The translations under genes and the position numbers were made by a program. Under the pieces are notes generated by a model that saw only the letters and a program-made list of their open reading frames with translations, had not been told where the DNA came from and made no database searches. From Ignavibacteria bacterium (GTDB taxonomy: Bacteria; Bacteroidota; Ignavibacteria; OLB7), in NCBI GenBank assembly GCA_020635205.1, contig JACKAE010000003.1, forward strand, positions 186,001-250,000: a DNA stretch of 64,000 nucleotides. Direction: 5' to 3'. Shown piece after piece: positions 1-8,652 of the stretch (within the stretch, counting starts at the first letter, position 1; each line of letters begins with the position of its first letter).

Positions 1-272
1 ACGGCTGCGCGCCCCACCTACTGCCTGACAACATCGAGCGAAAATCTGATTTCGCACGCTTCGCAAACCAAGCAACTCAAGGTTGAATTAGCCAGAATTA
101 GAATCGGTAACTCTCTTGCTACGCTCCACTTTTCTGGGAGCATAGCAAGATTCGATTATTGCTGTAGCTATTTCGTTCCGGACTGTTTGCTGGTTCTGCG
201 CAACCTAAGCTCTCGCCTACTTATATCACTTCAGATAGCTTAGATATTCATTAAAACTACCGTAATAGAGAT
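1..272. other. Non-coding leader with one hairpin
   Basis: I see no gene here. Positions 115-127 and 137-149 form a stem of 13 pairs with one mismatch (CTTGCTACGCTCC against GGAGCATAGCAAG) and a short loop. No T-run follows on either strand, so it is not a standard intrinsic terminator. It may be a processed stem or the end of a transcript from outside the window. The promoter of the lipoprotein/TonB receptor operon should lie in the AT-rich stretch at about 220-270, but I could not place it. Confidence 0.4.
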
Positions 273-788
273 ATGAACAAGCGTTTTTTGTTATCGTTCA
301 GTAGAAACCTATCTACTCTACTCCTCGTTCTCCTTCCACTCATTCCCTCCATACTTACCGTTGGATGTGAGGAAAATCCTGTGCAGGAAGAACATCATGC
401 AGAACCAGTTGGGCTGATTGTGACTGATGGAGATACCGAGATTGTCCGCGTTGAGCAGAACGTTGTGACCGGCTCGTTTCAACTTACTCAGGAGACTCTC
501 TCCCCTCACTATCAACTTCAATTTCTTGATGAAGATGGAGAAATGTTTCTCCCTGACGACCCAGACTTCACGCCGAGCGCAACGATTGAAGATCCAACCC
601 TACTGGAAGTAGTGCGAGATCAGCCAGACGACTGGAACTTCCACTTGAAGGGATTGAAGGAGGGAACAACCACAATCAAACTTGTAGTGAAGCATGGAAG
701 CCACAACGACTACGAATCTCCCGCAATACCTGTGACCGTGATCCCAAACAAGACCGTTGACAATAGCAGTCTGAATGGGGTGATATGA
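273..788 (+). CDS. Small lipoprotein ahead of a TonB receptor
   Basis: A 171-residue protein with a hydrophobic N-terminal segment (about residues 12-30) ending in a lipobox-like TVGC, so it should be lipid-anchored after signal peptidase II cleavage. Just after the anchor it carries EEHHAEPVG, a His/Glu-rich stretch that could hold a metal. The rest looks beta-rich with an Ig-like pattern. Its stop overlaps the start of the next gene by 4 bp (ATGA), so the two are translationally coupled. A lipoprotein coupled to an outer membrane receptor suggests a substrate-capture or accessory role. A divalent metal substrate is my inference from the His pair and the receptor's tail. No catalytic motif is visible. 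Confidence 0.75.
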   Translation: MNKRFLLSFSRNLSTLLLVLLPLIPSILTVGCEENPVQEEHHAEPVGLIVTDGDTEIVRVEQNVVTGSFQLTQETLSPHYQLQFLDEDGEMFLPDDPDFTPSATIEDPTLLEVVRDQPDDWNFHLKGLKEGTTTIKLVVKHGSHNDYESPAIPVTVIPNKTVDNSSLNGVI

Positions 789-3034
789 AAAACAGAACTA
801 ACAGTGTGAAGGTGAGGAGAGCTGCTCTGGCTCTCCTCACCCTCCTCGTGACGCTAACAGGAAATCGACTAATCGCCGGTTGCATCACTGGACTGGTCGT
901 AGAGGATGCAACTGGAGAGTCGATTAACTGGACAACGGTACGGATTCCAGAGATCAATCGGGCTGAACAGTCGCACGACAACGGTCGCTTTCAGTTCTGT
1001 GAGATTTCTCCCGGAGATTACAAGGTGACGGTATCGGCACTTGGTTTTCGAACGGAGTTGGTGCAAGTCCACCTCAACTCAGAGCAAGACACAGTCGACC
1101 TCCTCATCAAAATGGTAGAGACTTCCCTTCAGCTCGACGAAGTGGTCGTGGTCAGTCAACGACTGAGAGCCTTTGGTGGGCTTGATCCCTCAAGGACAAT
1201 ATCAGGCACACGCCTACAGCAGAATCTGCGGGGAACGTTGGCAGCCACAATTACTAATGAGCCGGGCGTTGCACAAACGTCAATGGGGCCAGCAACGGCT
1301 CGTCCAGTTGTGCGGGGAATGGGGGGTGATCGATTAGAGATCATGGAGGGTGGAGCATCAACCGGAGATGCGTCGAGCATTTCTAACGACCACGCCGTTG
1401 CCGTTGATCCACTCGGAACCGAGCGGATCGACATCCTCCGTGGACCTGCTGTATTCCTCTACAGTTCCAACGCAATTGGAGGTGTGATTAACATCGACCG
1501 CGAGAATCGGCTCGCAAACTTACCCGACCAAGTTCACGGCACTCTCCTGTTTCAAGGAGGGTCGGTCAACTCTGAGCTTACAGGTGGTGCAGCCTTGCGA
1601 GTTCCACTCAATCCGGTTGCACTCTTCCTTCGGGGAAGCTATCGGAATGCAGGAGATATGACGGCTGGGGGGACAACGTTAGAGAATACAGACCTAAAGA
1701 CAATCGACGGGTCGGCAGGAATTCGTCTCCCATACAGAACAGGATCGGCTGGGTTGGAAACGACATACTATCAGAACCACTACGGAATCCCGGGTGGTTT
1801 TGTCGGCGCGCATCCAGATGGTGTCCGGATTGAAATGCGCCGGCGTCAGTATGCAGCAGATGCTGAGATCAACCCCACCTCTTCCTTCATTCAAAAAGTC
1901 AAGCTGGAGAGTAACTACACGAACTACTATCACCGGGAGTTGGAATCTGGAAATATCGTCGGCACAGAATATGGTCTTCTGACGACTGCTGGGTCCCTAC
2001 AAATCCATCACAAACCTGTGGGGAACGTGTTCGACAACGGTATCGTCAGCTTGCAAGGTTCTTTGGTCGACTTTGCCGCAAACGGGGTTCGCATTCCACA
2101 GACTAACGAGCGCAGCATTGGACTTTCTTTGTTCGAAGAGAAGAGCATTGCCAACTTCAAACTGACAGGTGCAGCACGGTTTGACCTTAAAGAGATGATT
2201 CCATCGGGAGAAGATTCTACGTCTGCTGGATTCATCAGGGAGCGAAGGTTTACTGGACTCTCGGGTGGGGTCACGACATCGTGGTCGCCCGGACTCAGCC
2301 ATGAAACGGAAGGTTCACCTTCCCCCTTGTCACTGGGCCTCACACTCTCTCGAACGTGGCGTGTGCCGAGTATTGAGGAACTCTACTCCGACGGTCCACA
2401 CTTAGCGGCATATAGCTACGAGGTGGGGAACGCTGATCTGCAACCCGAAGAAGGTATTACAGTTGAACTGAATGGTACACTGTCGAGTGATCGTGGACAC
2501 CTGACAGGTGCACTCTTTCGAAATCAAATCACCAACTATGTGATTCCACAGGCAACAGGTGAGACGAACTTCAGAACTATGCTTCCACTATATCGTCACA
2601 CCGGAAGTGATGTTCTTCTGTTCGGGGCAGAGCTTGAATTCGAGTGGAATCTCTTCGAAGGGCTAACCGGAAGTGGATCAGTAAGCTGGATACAAGGAGA
2701 AGAGAGGGAAACGAAACATCCACTGCCTGCAATTCCACCATTGAATGGTATGCTGAGTCTACGCCACCAGCAGGGAATCTTTGCCTCTGGAATTATCGGA
2801 CACTGGAGCGGAGCGCAAACTCGGGTTGGTGAGTTTGAAGAGCCGACCGATGGCTACGTTACGTTTGACATCTTCGGACAAATGCGCTTGAACTCTACCT
2901 CAACGTTCCACACGATTATTTTAGGAATTGATAACCTGTTCGATTCCGAGTACCGAAACCATCTCTCTCGAATCAAGTCGATTGCACCCGAGCCAGGACG
3001 GAGCGTAACACTCCTCTATCGGATGGGGTTTTGA
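785..3034 (+). CDS. TonB-dependent receptor with N-terminal regulatory-like domain
   Basis: A 749-residue outer membrane receptor. Residues 1-31 look like a signal peptide. Residues about 32-115 form a carboxypeptidase regulatory-like (CarboxypepD_reg) beta-sandwich, followed by a TonB-box-like LDEVVVVS near 118. The plug domain contains RPVVRGMGGDRLEIMEGG and the plug end ERIDILRGPAVFLYSSNAIG. The remainder is a 22-strand-type barrel ending in aromatic Phe (YRMGF). Such receptors import scarce ligands using TonB/ExbBD energy. The C-terminal pattern DSEYRNHLSRIK followed by PGRS resembles ZnuD-like metal receptors, and with the His-containing lipoprotein upstream this makes metal uptake plausible but unproven. 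Coupled to the upstream lipoprotein gene; the next receptor begins 49 bp downstream. Confidence 0.9.
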   Translation: MKNRTNSVKVRRAALALLTLLVTLTGNRLIAGCITGLVVEDATGESINWTTVRIPEINRAEQSHDNGRFQFCEISPGDYKVTVSALGFRTELVQVHLNSEQDTVDLLIKMVETSLQLDEVVVVSQRLRAFGGLDPSRTISGTRLQQNLRGTLAATITNEPGVAQTSMGPATARPVVRGMGGDRLEIMEGGASTGDASSISNDHAVAVDPLGTERIDILRGPAVFLYSSNAIGGVINIDRENRLANLPDQVHGTLLFQGGSVNSELTGGAALRVPLNPVALFLRGSYRNAGDMTAGGTTLENTDLKTIDGSAGIRLPYRTGSAGLETTYYQNHYGIPGGFVGAHPDGVRIEMRRRQYAADAEINPTSSFIQKVKLESNYTNYYHRELESGNIVGTEYGLLTTAGSLQIHHKPVGNVFDNGIVSLQGSLVDFAANGVRIPQTNERSIGLSLFEEKSIANFKLTGAARFDLKEMIPSGEDSTSAGFIRERRFTGLSGGVTTSWSPGLSHETEGSPSPLSLGLTLSRTWRVPSIEELYSDGPHLAAYSYEVGNADLQPEEGITVELNGTLSSDRGHLTGALFRNQITNYVIPQATGETNFRTMLPLYRHTGSDVLLFGAELEFEWNLFEGLTGSGSVSWIQGEERETKHPLPAIPPLNGMLSLRHQQGIFASGIIGHWSGAQTRVGEFEEPTDGYVTFDIFGQMRLNSTSTFHTIILGIDNLFDSEYRNHLSRIKSIAPEPGRSVTLLYRMGF

Positions 3035-3083
3035 GGAATGATTCCGTTTAGATTTCAAACAACGTTCAATTGCCAACTACACT

Positions 3084-5138
3084 ATGCACCGTCTCGTTTT
3101 TGTTTCCGTTACGTTCACCTTTTTTCTCATCGCAATCTCAATTAATGCCCAACCTACTTCGCAAGTTGACTCGATCTACTTCGATGAAGAAGATTCGACA
3201 GATGTCTACGTAATGGGAACAGTTACGGTGACCGATAGACGGCGAGATCGCATTACACCACTTCCGCACGACTTAGTGAAGCTCGCGGAGTTAAATAAGT
3301 CAGATGGGACGGATGTTGCAGAGATCATGCACGAAGTGCCGGCAGCCCGCGTGCAGACAAATTCACGAGGTGAGTCGATTCTCTACTTGCGAAATGCTGG
3401 AGAACGACAAGTCTCGATCTTCCTCGACGGCGCACTACTCAACGTTCCGTGGGATAATCGGGTCGACCTCAGCCTCCTTCCCCTGAATGCCGTCGGTGGA
3501 ATCATCGCAGAGAAAGGCTCCCCAAGCGTGCTCTACGGGGCAAATGTGATGGGTGGAGCGGTAAACATCTTAACGCGGGAGATTGAGACGGAGGGACACC
3601 TAACCGAACTCAAAGGAGGAATTGGGGAGAACGGGGTTCTGAGTTCTTCGCTAACCCACTTAGGACGCTCTGGAAAGTTGAACTACATTGCTTCAGCCTC
3701 CTTTTCTCAGAGAGATGGTCTTTCTCTTCCAGCCGAGGCCTCACTCCCCTTCAACCAAATCGACCAGAACCTGCGCACAAACACCGACAGTCGGTTGATC
3801 GGCATCTACGCCCGCGGCGAGTATCAGGTCTCTGAATCGGGGGCGCTTGGTCTCTCGGTAAACGTGATCGATTCCGAGAAAGGAATTGCTCCTGAAGGAC
3901 ATCTCGATCCAGAAGTTGACCGCGTCCGCTTCTGGCGATACCCAGACTGGCTCCTGCTGAACGGAACTCTCACATACGACTTCCGTTTTGGGAACTACAA
4001 ACTTTGGAACCTGCGGGGTACAGGGTGGGCAACAATTTTTGGTCAACGGATTGAGCAGTATAACTCCCCACTCTACAGATCACTCTCAGCAGCGCAGCAA
4101 GATGATGACGCCACGTTAGGATTGCGAACAATTCTGACCCGTGAACTTGAGAATGGGAACTTGAGTTTCTCCGCAAACCAATTGCACACGCAACACGATC
4201 AAGTTGACTCTGATTTTGATTCTGCCGGAGTTGAGACGGCAGGAGATCTGCAGAGCTACAGCCAGTATACCTTCAGCCTTGGCGCAGAGCAGAACTACAG
4301 GTGGGGACAAAAGGTACAGACAGTACTGGGAGCAAGTTTTGATGGAATGATAACGTTGGAATCGGCCGACAAACCGAAGCAAGATCCTTTCCTCTCCCCC
4401 GGTCTCACGGCTGGAGGGAGCTATCAGTTCAGTGATAAGGTTATCGGTCAACTCTCGGTTGGAAGGAAAAGCCGTTTCCCATCGATGCGGGAACTCTACG
4501 GTGAAGCCCTCCGTCGCTTCCTCGTCAATCCAGATTTGAAGCCGGAATCCTCTTGGAATATCGACCTTGGTACGGATCTGAGCTTTACCGACTTCACAGT
4601 TGAAGCCTCACTCTTTACACAGCTCACCACAAACACCATCGACCAACGCTCGTTCGACACACTTGGGGGGAATCGCCGCCAGCGTATCAACCTTCCCGGG
4701 AGTAGAGTATATGGGCTGGAAGGCTCCGTTGCTTGGCGGATCACCGACGACCTTCGGGCAAATGGACATGTCACAATCTCAAACGCCCGCGCTGAATCGT
4801 CAGATGCCGACACGCTCACTTTCCTCTCAGAAAAACCAGAAGTCCTCAGCACACTCAACCTCTCCTGGAAGGCTCCACTCCACTTTGTTGTAGATGGCGA
4901 GGCAATCTATACCGGCACAGCCTACTCACTCGACAACGACAACATCTTCCAAAAGCTCGACCCATCGCTACAACTGAACGGACGACTTGCCTGGCGATCA
5001 ATCCAACCAGTTGCTGGAATTAATTACGTAGAACTCTTCATCAGAATGGACAACATCACCGACGCCGTTACCCTCTACCAACTTGGGTTACCGGGAGCAG
5101 GAAGAGAAGTGCGTGGTGGGTTGAAGGTAGTGTTGTAA
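3084..5138 (+). CDS. TonB-dependent receptor
   Basis: A 684-residue outer membrane receptor with a signal peptide (residues 1-22, ending near INAQ), a plug domain from about residue 45 (MGTVTVTDRRRDR) through QVSIFLDGALLNVPWDNR and AEKGSPSVLYGANVMGG, and a barrel from about 170. It lacks the N-terminal regulatory-like domain of the receptor before it. The C-terminal residues are KVVL, not the usual terminal aromatic residue. VGRKSRFPSMRELYGEA with LNPDLKPESSW-type sequence is the conserved strand region of FepA/BtuB-type receptors. It probably belongs to the same transcription unit as the preceding receptor (49-bp gap). The ligand cannot be read from the sequence. Confidence 0.88.
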   Translation: MHRLVFVSVTFTFFLIAISINAQPTSQVDSIYFDEEDSTDVYVMGTVTVTDRRRDRITPLPHDLVKLAELNKSDGTDVAEIMHEVPAARVQTNSRGESILYLRNAGERQVSIFLDGALLNVPWDNRVDLSLLPLNAVGGIIAEKGSPSVLYGANVMGGAVNILTREIETEGHLTELKGGIGENGVLSSSLTHLGRSGKLNYIASASFSQRDGLSLPAEASLPFNQIDQNLRTNTDSRLIGIYARGEYQVSESGALGLSVNVIDSEKGIAPEGHLDPEVDRVRFWRYPDWLLLNGTLTYDFRFGNYKLWNLRGTGWATIFGQRIEQYNSPLYRSLSAAQQDDDATLGLRTILTRELENGNLSFSANQLHTQHDQVDSDFDSAGVETAGDLQSYSQYTFSLGAEQNYRWGQKVQTVLGASFDGMITLESADKPKQDPFLSPGLTAGGSYQFSDKVIGQLSVGRKSRFPSMRELYGEALRRFLVNPDLKPESSWNIDLGTDLSFTDFTVEASLFTQLTTNTIDQRSFDTLGGNRRQRINLPGSRVYGLEGSVAWRITDDLRANGHVTISNARAESSDADTLTFLSEKPEVLSTLNLSWKAPLHFVVDGEAIYTGTAYSLDNDNIFQKLDPSLQLNGRLAWRSIQPVAGINYVELFIRMDNITDAVTLYQLGLPGAGREVRGGLKVVL

Positions 5139-5211
5139 GGGGGGAAATAGTGCGAAGAAGGCCACCTATTCAATACGTGAGGGTTCTTTCACGAGGGGTA
5201 GGAATGAAAAT

Positions 5212-5418
5212 TTATAGAGGTGTCGACTCAAGTCCGATAGCGTCATCGAGTCGAGTGAGAAATCTCGGGTAGCCCAACCCCTCTCCCAAGTATCATCCGA
5301 TCAACCTACTCTTTTCAGAGTGGGAGAGGGGAGCTGAAACCGAGGAGACCGATCTTCCCCGACTGGAAGTCGGGGGTTAACGATAATTCCTATCACATCC
5401 GATCTGACCGCTCTATAA
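5212..5418. repeat. MITE-like inverted-end element, copy 1 (207 bp)
   Basis: The element begins TTATAGAG (5212-5219) and ends CTCTATAA (5411-5418), perfect inverted ends that continue imperfectly inward. Inside are two stems: CCCCTCTCCCA with TGGGAGAGGGG, and CCCCGACT with AGTCGGGG at about 5358-5377. A diverged full-length relative lies at 24800-25000, aligned along its whole length with the same ends. No open frame is shared by both copies, so it looks like a non-autonomous element or a mobile structured DNA. A clear target duplication is not visible beyond a possible TA. Confidence 0.65.
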
Positions 5419-5449
5419 GGAAGGGATCAAAGACTCGTAATAATAAGGG

Positions 5450-5612
5450 CAAAAAGAGAAAGGCTTCTGGAAATTCCAGAAGCCTTTCTGATAAGGTGGG
5501 CCACCAAATGTGCACCTTCGGTGGCCCGCATGATGGGCTCACCCCAGACCCACCATGCGTAGACTCTACGTCTAAAAACTTTTCAAAGTAACAGCGTGTC
5601 CCGCTGTCGTGA
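5450..5612 (-). ncRNA. Free-standing structured RNA, unassigned
   Basis: The minus strand has a complete small transcription unit here. A Bacteroidota-type promoter (5618-5647) is followed by four hairpins and an intrinsic terminator (5451-5489). The hairpins in transcript order are ACAGCG/CGCTGT (5591-5607), CGTAG/CTACG (5558-5570), GCATGGTGGG/CCCATCATGC with one G-T pair (5528-5558), and GGGCCACC/GGTGGCCC (5498-5527). The last two abut and could stack. The expected transcript is about 160 nt. It lies downstream of the DMT transporter gene on the same strand but has its own promoter. I could not match it to 4.5S RNA (no GGAAGGAAGC-type tip), tmRNA, RNase P RNA or a riboswitch class I know. 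6S RNA has this size but the fold differs. Confidence 0.72.
5451..5489 (-). terminator. Intrinsic terminator of the small RNA
   Basis: A perfect 14-bp stem (5457-5470 with 5476-5489, AGAAAGGCTTCTGG) with a 5-nt loop is followed on the minus strand by CTTTTT. The T-run is only on the minus-strand side, so it ends the minus transcript. Confidence 0.85.
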
Positions 5613-5617
5613 GAGCA

Positions 5618-5647
5618 CAAATATAGGACTTTTTTCCATCAAGTCAA
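5618..5647 (-). promoter_or_regulatory. Bacteroidota-type promoter of the small RNA
   Basis: On the minus strand TTG (5647-5645) is separated by exactly 19 nt from TATATTTG (5625-5618). This matches the Bacteroidota primary sigma factor consensus (TTG, 19-21 nt, TAnnTTTG). The start point should fall near 5610-5613, just before the first hairpin. Confidence 0.8.
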
Positions 5648-5747
5648 GTCTTCATAAAACTTTTTATGGGTGCTGAAGTATTCTTTCACAGTGATTGAAC
5701 CGAGAAATACTTGAACCCAGAAATTCTGCTATGCAGATGAAGCGAAT

Positions 5748-5771
5748 AGAGGCTTCGTAGCCTCTTCTTTT
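5748..5771 (+). terminator. Intrinsic terminator, plus strand
   Basis: AGAGGCT (5748-5754), loop TCGT, AGCCTCT (5759-5765), then a T-rich run on the plus strand. It faces the convergent DMT transporter gene and probably stops read-through from the TonB receptor side. Confidence 0.65.
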
Positions 5772-5787
5772 TTATTCAAAGAAGACT

Positions 5788-6645
5788 CTATTTTCTGAAC
5801 GACACCCACGAAATACCAACGAGGATTAGAAGAATGCCGAACAGAGAACGCAAGTCTGGAAGAGCATCGAACATCAGCAGACCGAAAACGAGACCGAAGG
5901 CAACAGTAGTGTAGTTGACGAGAATGGCTCGCGATGCACTCTCTTTCTCTAATCCTTTCGTCAAAAAGATTTGGCCAAGATAGCTGGTAAGGCAGATGCC
6001 GAGAAGGATTCCCCACGAGTTCAACGTTGAGGGAATGTGAAAGTGAGAGCTTTTGATTGATGCGATGATGCTGAAGGGTAATGAGACTAACGGGAAGTAA
6101 AAGACAATGGTGTAGGCGTTGTCACTCTCACGGAGTGCCCGAACGGTTACGTACGCAGCCCCGGCAAGTACCGCCCCAATAAGACCTATCGCAGCTACTA
6201 ACAGACTCCCCTCCCCTTCTGGTTTTGCAATCAAGACTACACCAACCATGCAGAGAAGTGCAGCAAGCCATATCCCCCCTTTGGCTTCTTCCTTGAGAAA
6301 CATCCAGGCAAAGAGGACTGTAAAGATTGGGCTGATGTACTGAATTACTATTGCGTCGGCAACGGGTAGTTCGCCAAGTGTCCAGAAGTAGCAACTCATG
6401 GCAATGTAGCCGAAGAGACCTCGCAAGATGAGAAGCCCCTTTCGATTGCCGAAGATCGGAATCTTGTTTCGCAGCAGAATGGGAATTGTGACCGCAATAA
6501 TGAAGAGACTTCGGAAGAGAATCATCTCCTGCTCTGGAATATCTCCTCTCCCAAGTTTTACGAGCGCGGCCATCAGACTAAACGAGAGTGCAGATAACCC
6601 CATATACTGCATACCGCTAATCATTCCAGAAACCTTAGCTCCCAT
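5788..6645 (-). CDS. EamA/DMT-family membrane transporter
   Basis: A 285-residue integral membrane protein with about ten hydrophobic segments in two repeated halves, the pattern of the drug/metabolite transporter (EamA) family. The first half includes SFSLMAALVKLGRG and FRSLFIIAVTIPILL, and the FLKEE after TM5 (residues about 120-125) is typical of EamA repeats. Substrates of this family are diverse (amino acids, metabolites, toxic compounds) and cannot be told from sequence. The start at 6645 gives MGAKVSGMISG; later Met codons at residues 8 and 12 are possible. The first 11 bp overlap the end of the gene upstream, suggesting cotranscription with the 6.6-9.3 kb genes. Confidence 0.88.
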   Translation of the reverse strand: MGAKVSGMISGMQYMGLSALSFSLMAALVKLGRGDIPEQEMILFRSLFIIAVTIPILLRNKIPIFGNRKGLLILRGLFGYIAMSCYFWTLGELPVADAIVIQYISPIFTVLFAWMFLKEEAKGGIWLAALLCMVGVVLIAKPEGEGSLLVAAIGLIGAVLAGAAYVTVRALRESDNAYTIVFYFPLVSLPFSIIASIKSSHFHIPSTLNSWGILLGICLTSYLGQIFLTKGLEKESASRAILVNYTTVAFGLVFGLLMFDALPDLRSLFGILLILVGISWVSFRK

Positions 6646-7948
6646 TTGAAGTAGCTGGAAGAGTGGTGTAGGGACGTTGAATGAGTCCGAAGGAGAGTGT
6701 GGTAAGGAAAATTGAGCCGCTAAACGCTGAATGGAAGCTGGAGAGTCCGGGCTGAATTAGCGAGAGACGAAGGCGTAGATCGATGTGGGGTGGTTGGTCG
6801 AAGGGGATCCGCCATCCAACCATCACTCCACTCTGAAAACCGAGTGCGCCACCGGTACTCAGTCCTTCCAGTGATTCCAGATTCCCCTCACGTGGTTCAC
6901 GCAGTTCGTAAAGAGTACCGCCGATAAATGGGGTCAACATTAGGTTGCCAAAACGGAGTTCGTATCCGGCGTCGAGACTTGCACCGGTTAAGGAGGCATC
7001 ACCACTGCTCCAGAAACGATCGGCTACTGCAAACGAATCGTTCACCGAGAGAATGCCAGCGAAGAGAGTGCCGGAGAGTACAAATCGGTCAACGTAAAGT
7101 TCTCCTGAGAAAGATGGGCCGAATGCTTTTCCGGCAACCTCTGCTTCTGAAAGTATCATTCCACCAGAAGCATATCCGGCAAAGAATCCAGCCCCAATCA
7201 ATTCTTGATCTGTGCGAAGGTAGAGATAGCTCTGTGCAATCCGGGCGTATGAAGATTCGGGATACTCCTCGACAAACTGATCGACCAAACTATTCACATC
7301 TTCTGTTTTCCGAACTCCCTTCACACTAAGGTTGTTCACTACAACTTCGACAAATCTCTGCTCCACCACCTCCTCCAATCCATCCTGAACCTTTCGCAAT
7401 ACGTTCGTTGGGTCTCTGCGAACTCGCTCGAGAAGTTTCGTGTAGAGATTATCGTTGATAACGCCATGCGAGCCTGGCCGGGCAGCCCGCCGTTGTAGTC
7501 GTGGCGTAATCCACTCTACATCAGATAACTTCTCCCCCTCAGATAGCAGGACGTACGTCAACAACTCTTCTTCCGGCGACAACCAACCTACTGTCCCCTT
7601 CCGATTCGCCATAAAGTTTAGAAGTGCTCTCCCAAGGTCAGACTGATAACGTTCCACACTCTGCAACAGGATAGCTCGAGCATTGGTGAGGAAATCACCT
7701 CGTCCGTAATCGGCAATCAATTGCTCGAGTTCAACTGAGTCAGCCCGAGACTCTCTCGCCTGCGCAGAGAGTGTGGTAGAGGGGAGAACACTAAGGGAAG
7801 TAAAGAGAGCAAAGAGCAGTAGAAGTAAACCCGGAACTATGCCACTTCCACTTGTAGATTTGGTATTGCTGTGATTGATCCAGGAGATTCTGACCCGTCT
7901 CCATCCTGTTCCATCCGTCCAATCCGTGTACAATTCCCCCCCTATCAT
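6635..7948 (-). CDS. Hypothetical exported protein, probable outer membrane barrel
   Basis: I do not recognise the family. The protein has a strong hydrophobic segment (IVPGLLLLLFALFTSLSVLP, ending near LSAQA) that looks like a signal peptide. A roughly 190-residue alpha-helical part follows, with charged segments, then a glycine-rich part with alternating hydrophobic residues (GAGFFAGYASGGM through FGLIQRPY) typical of a small beta-barrel. An open frame continues upstream to a TTG at 8005 overlapping the previous stop; I chose the ATG at 7948, but the long polar stretch before the signal segment makes the true start uncertain. Neighbours are a lipoprotein gene and pyrE upstream and a transporter gene downstream, all closely packed. 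Confidence 0.65.
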   Translation of the reverse strand: MIGGELYTDWTDGTGWRRVRISWINHSNTKSTSGSGIVPGLLLLLFALFTSLSVLPSTTLSAQARESRADSVELEQLIADYGRGDFLTNARAILLQSVERYQSDLGRALLNFMANRKGTVGWLSPEEELLTYVLLSEGEKLSDVEWITPRLQRRAARPGSHGVINDNLYTKLLERVRRDPTNVLRKVQDGLEEVVEQRFVEVVVNNLSVKGVRKTEDVNSLVDQFVEEYPESSYARIAQSYLYLRTDQELIGAGFFAGYASGGMILSEAEVAGKAFGPSFSGELYVDRFVLSGTLFAGILSVNDSFAVADRFWSSGDASLTGASLDAGYELRFGNLMLTPFIGGTLYELREPREGNLESLEGLSTGGALGFQSGVMVGWRIPFDQPPHIDLRLRLSLIQPGLSSFHSAFSGSIFLTTLSFGLIQRPYTTLPATSNGS

Positions 7949-8001
7949 AAAAAGTTTAGCTCCAACTCCCTTTGCAAATGTTGAACAACGAAAGAGGAAT
8001 T

Positions 8002-8652
8002 TCAAGGAATAATACTTAGGGTTTCAGCCGCCCTCAAGAGACTAATCACTGTTGCTGAATCAGTACCGGCAACGTATATCCAGAGCTTCAAATCTTTTGC
8101 ATCGGAATCTGGACCGAGAGAGACAAAGAAATCTGGAATCTCCAGAACGTTCATCAAGTAGACGGAAGGGCCGAGTGTCATATCTACATACTGATGCCAC
8201 GTAGCGGGGTAGGAGCCGATCAAACGATTCAACGTCCTAATTTTCTTTGCTGGAATTGTGGTTCCTATCGAACTATCTGAGAGAACGATTTGCAGAACAC
8301 CGAGGGGAGGTCGATTCAAATCCTTTAGGGCTGAATCTCCCGTGCGGTAGATAACAATTCGATCCACTTTCATGCCGCTATCACTCCGAATGGCAAACCC
8401 TTTCGGAAGGTCGATGAAGAGATTTGGGGCAGCCGTATTCCAAGTCGGGAGTTCAGTCTTTCCGATTGGAGCCTTTGTCACCCCTGAAGAGTCGGATGGT
8501 ACTTTTCCCTCAGCAGCCGCTGTATCGGAAGCGCCTGGCGAATCCCCTCCTTTCTCCTCGCATCCCCAATACAGGAGAGAACATATTGCGAGGAGAATGA
8601 GGAATGATTTCTTCAAAAACCATCTATCCGATAACGAGAGATCGCCGCTCAT
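8002..8652 (-). CDS. Lipoprotein, hypothetical
   Basis: A 216-residue protein with a basic start, a hydrophobic segment (FLILLAICSLLYWGC) and lipobox Cys at about residue 31, followed by an acidic low-complexity linker (EEKGGDSPGASDTAAAEGK). The folded part from about residue 65 is alpha/beta without motifs I can name. It contains an aromatic-rich centre (YPATWHQYVDMTLG) resembling a PsbP/DUF-type surface fold, but that is a weak impression. Its start overlaps the end of pyrE by 4 bp (ATGA), so it is translated with pyrE. No enzymatic role is evident. Confidence 0.7.
   Translation of the reverse strand: MSGDLSLSDRWFLKKSFLILLAICSLLYWGCEEKGGDSPGASDTAAAEGKVPSDSSGVTKAPIGKTELPTWNTAAPNLFIDLPKGFAIRSDSGMKVDRIVIYRTGDSALKDLNRPPLGVLQIVLSDSSIGTTIPAKKIRTLNRLIGSYPATWHQYVDMTLGPSVYLMNVLEIPDFFVSLGPDSDAKDLKLWIYVAGTDSATVISLLRAAETLSIIP

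Noticed and set aside
5450..5612. 4.5S RNA, tmRNA, RNase P RNA or a cobalamin/TPP/SAM riboswitch
   Set aside because: The conserved sequence parts of these classes (for example the GGAAGGAAGC-type tip or the AACTG-type B12 box) are not present, and no gene follows the RNA on the same strand.
5393..5620. A minus-strand protein frame across the small RNA
   Set aside because: The frame is explained by the hairpins and terminator of the RNA; it has no start context and runs through the terminator stem.
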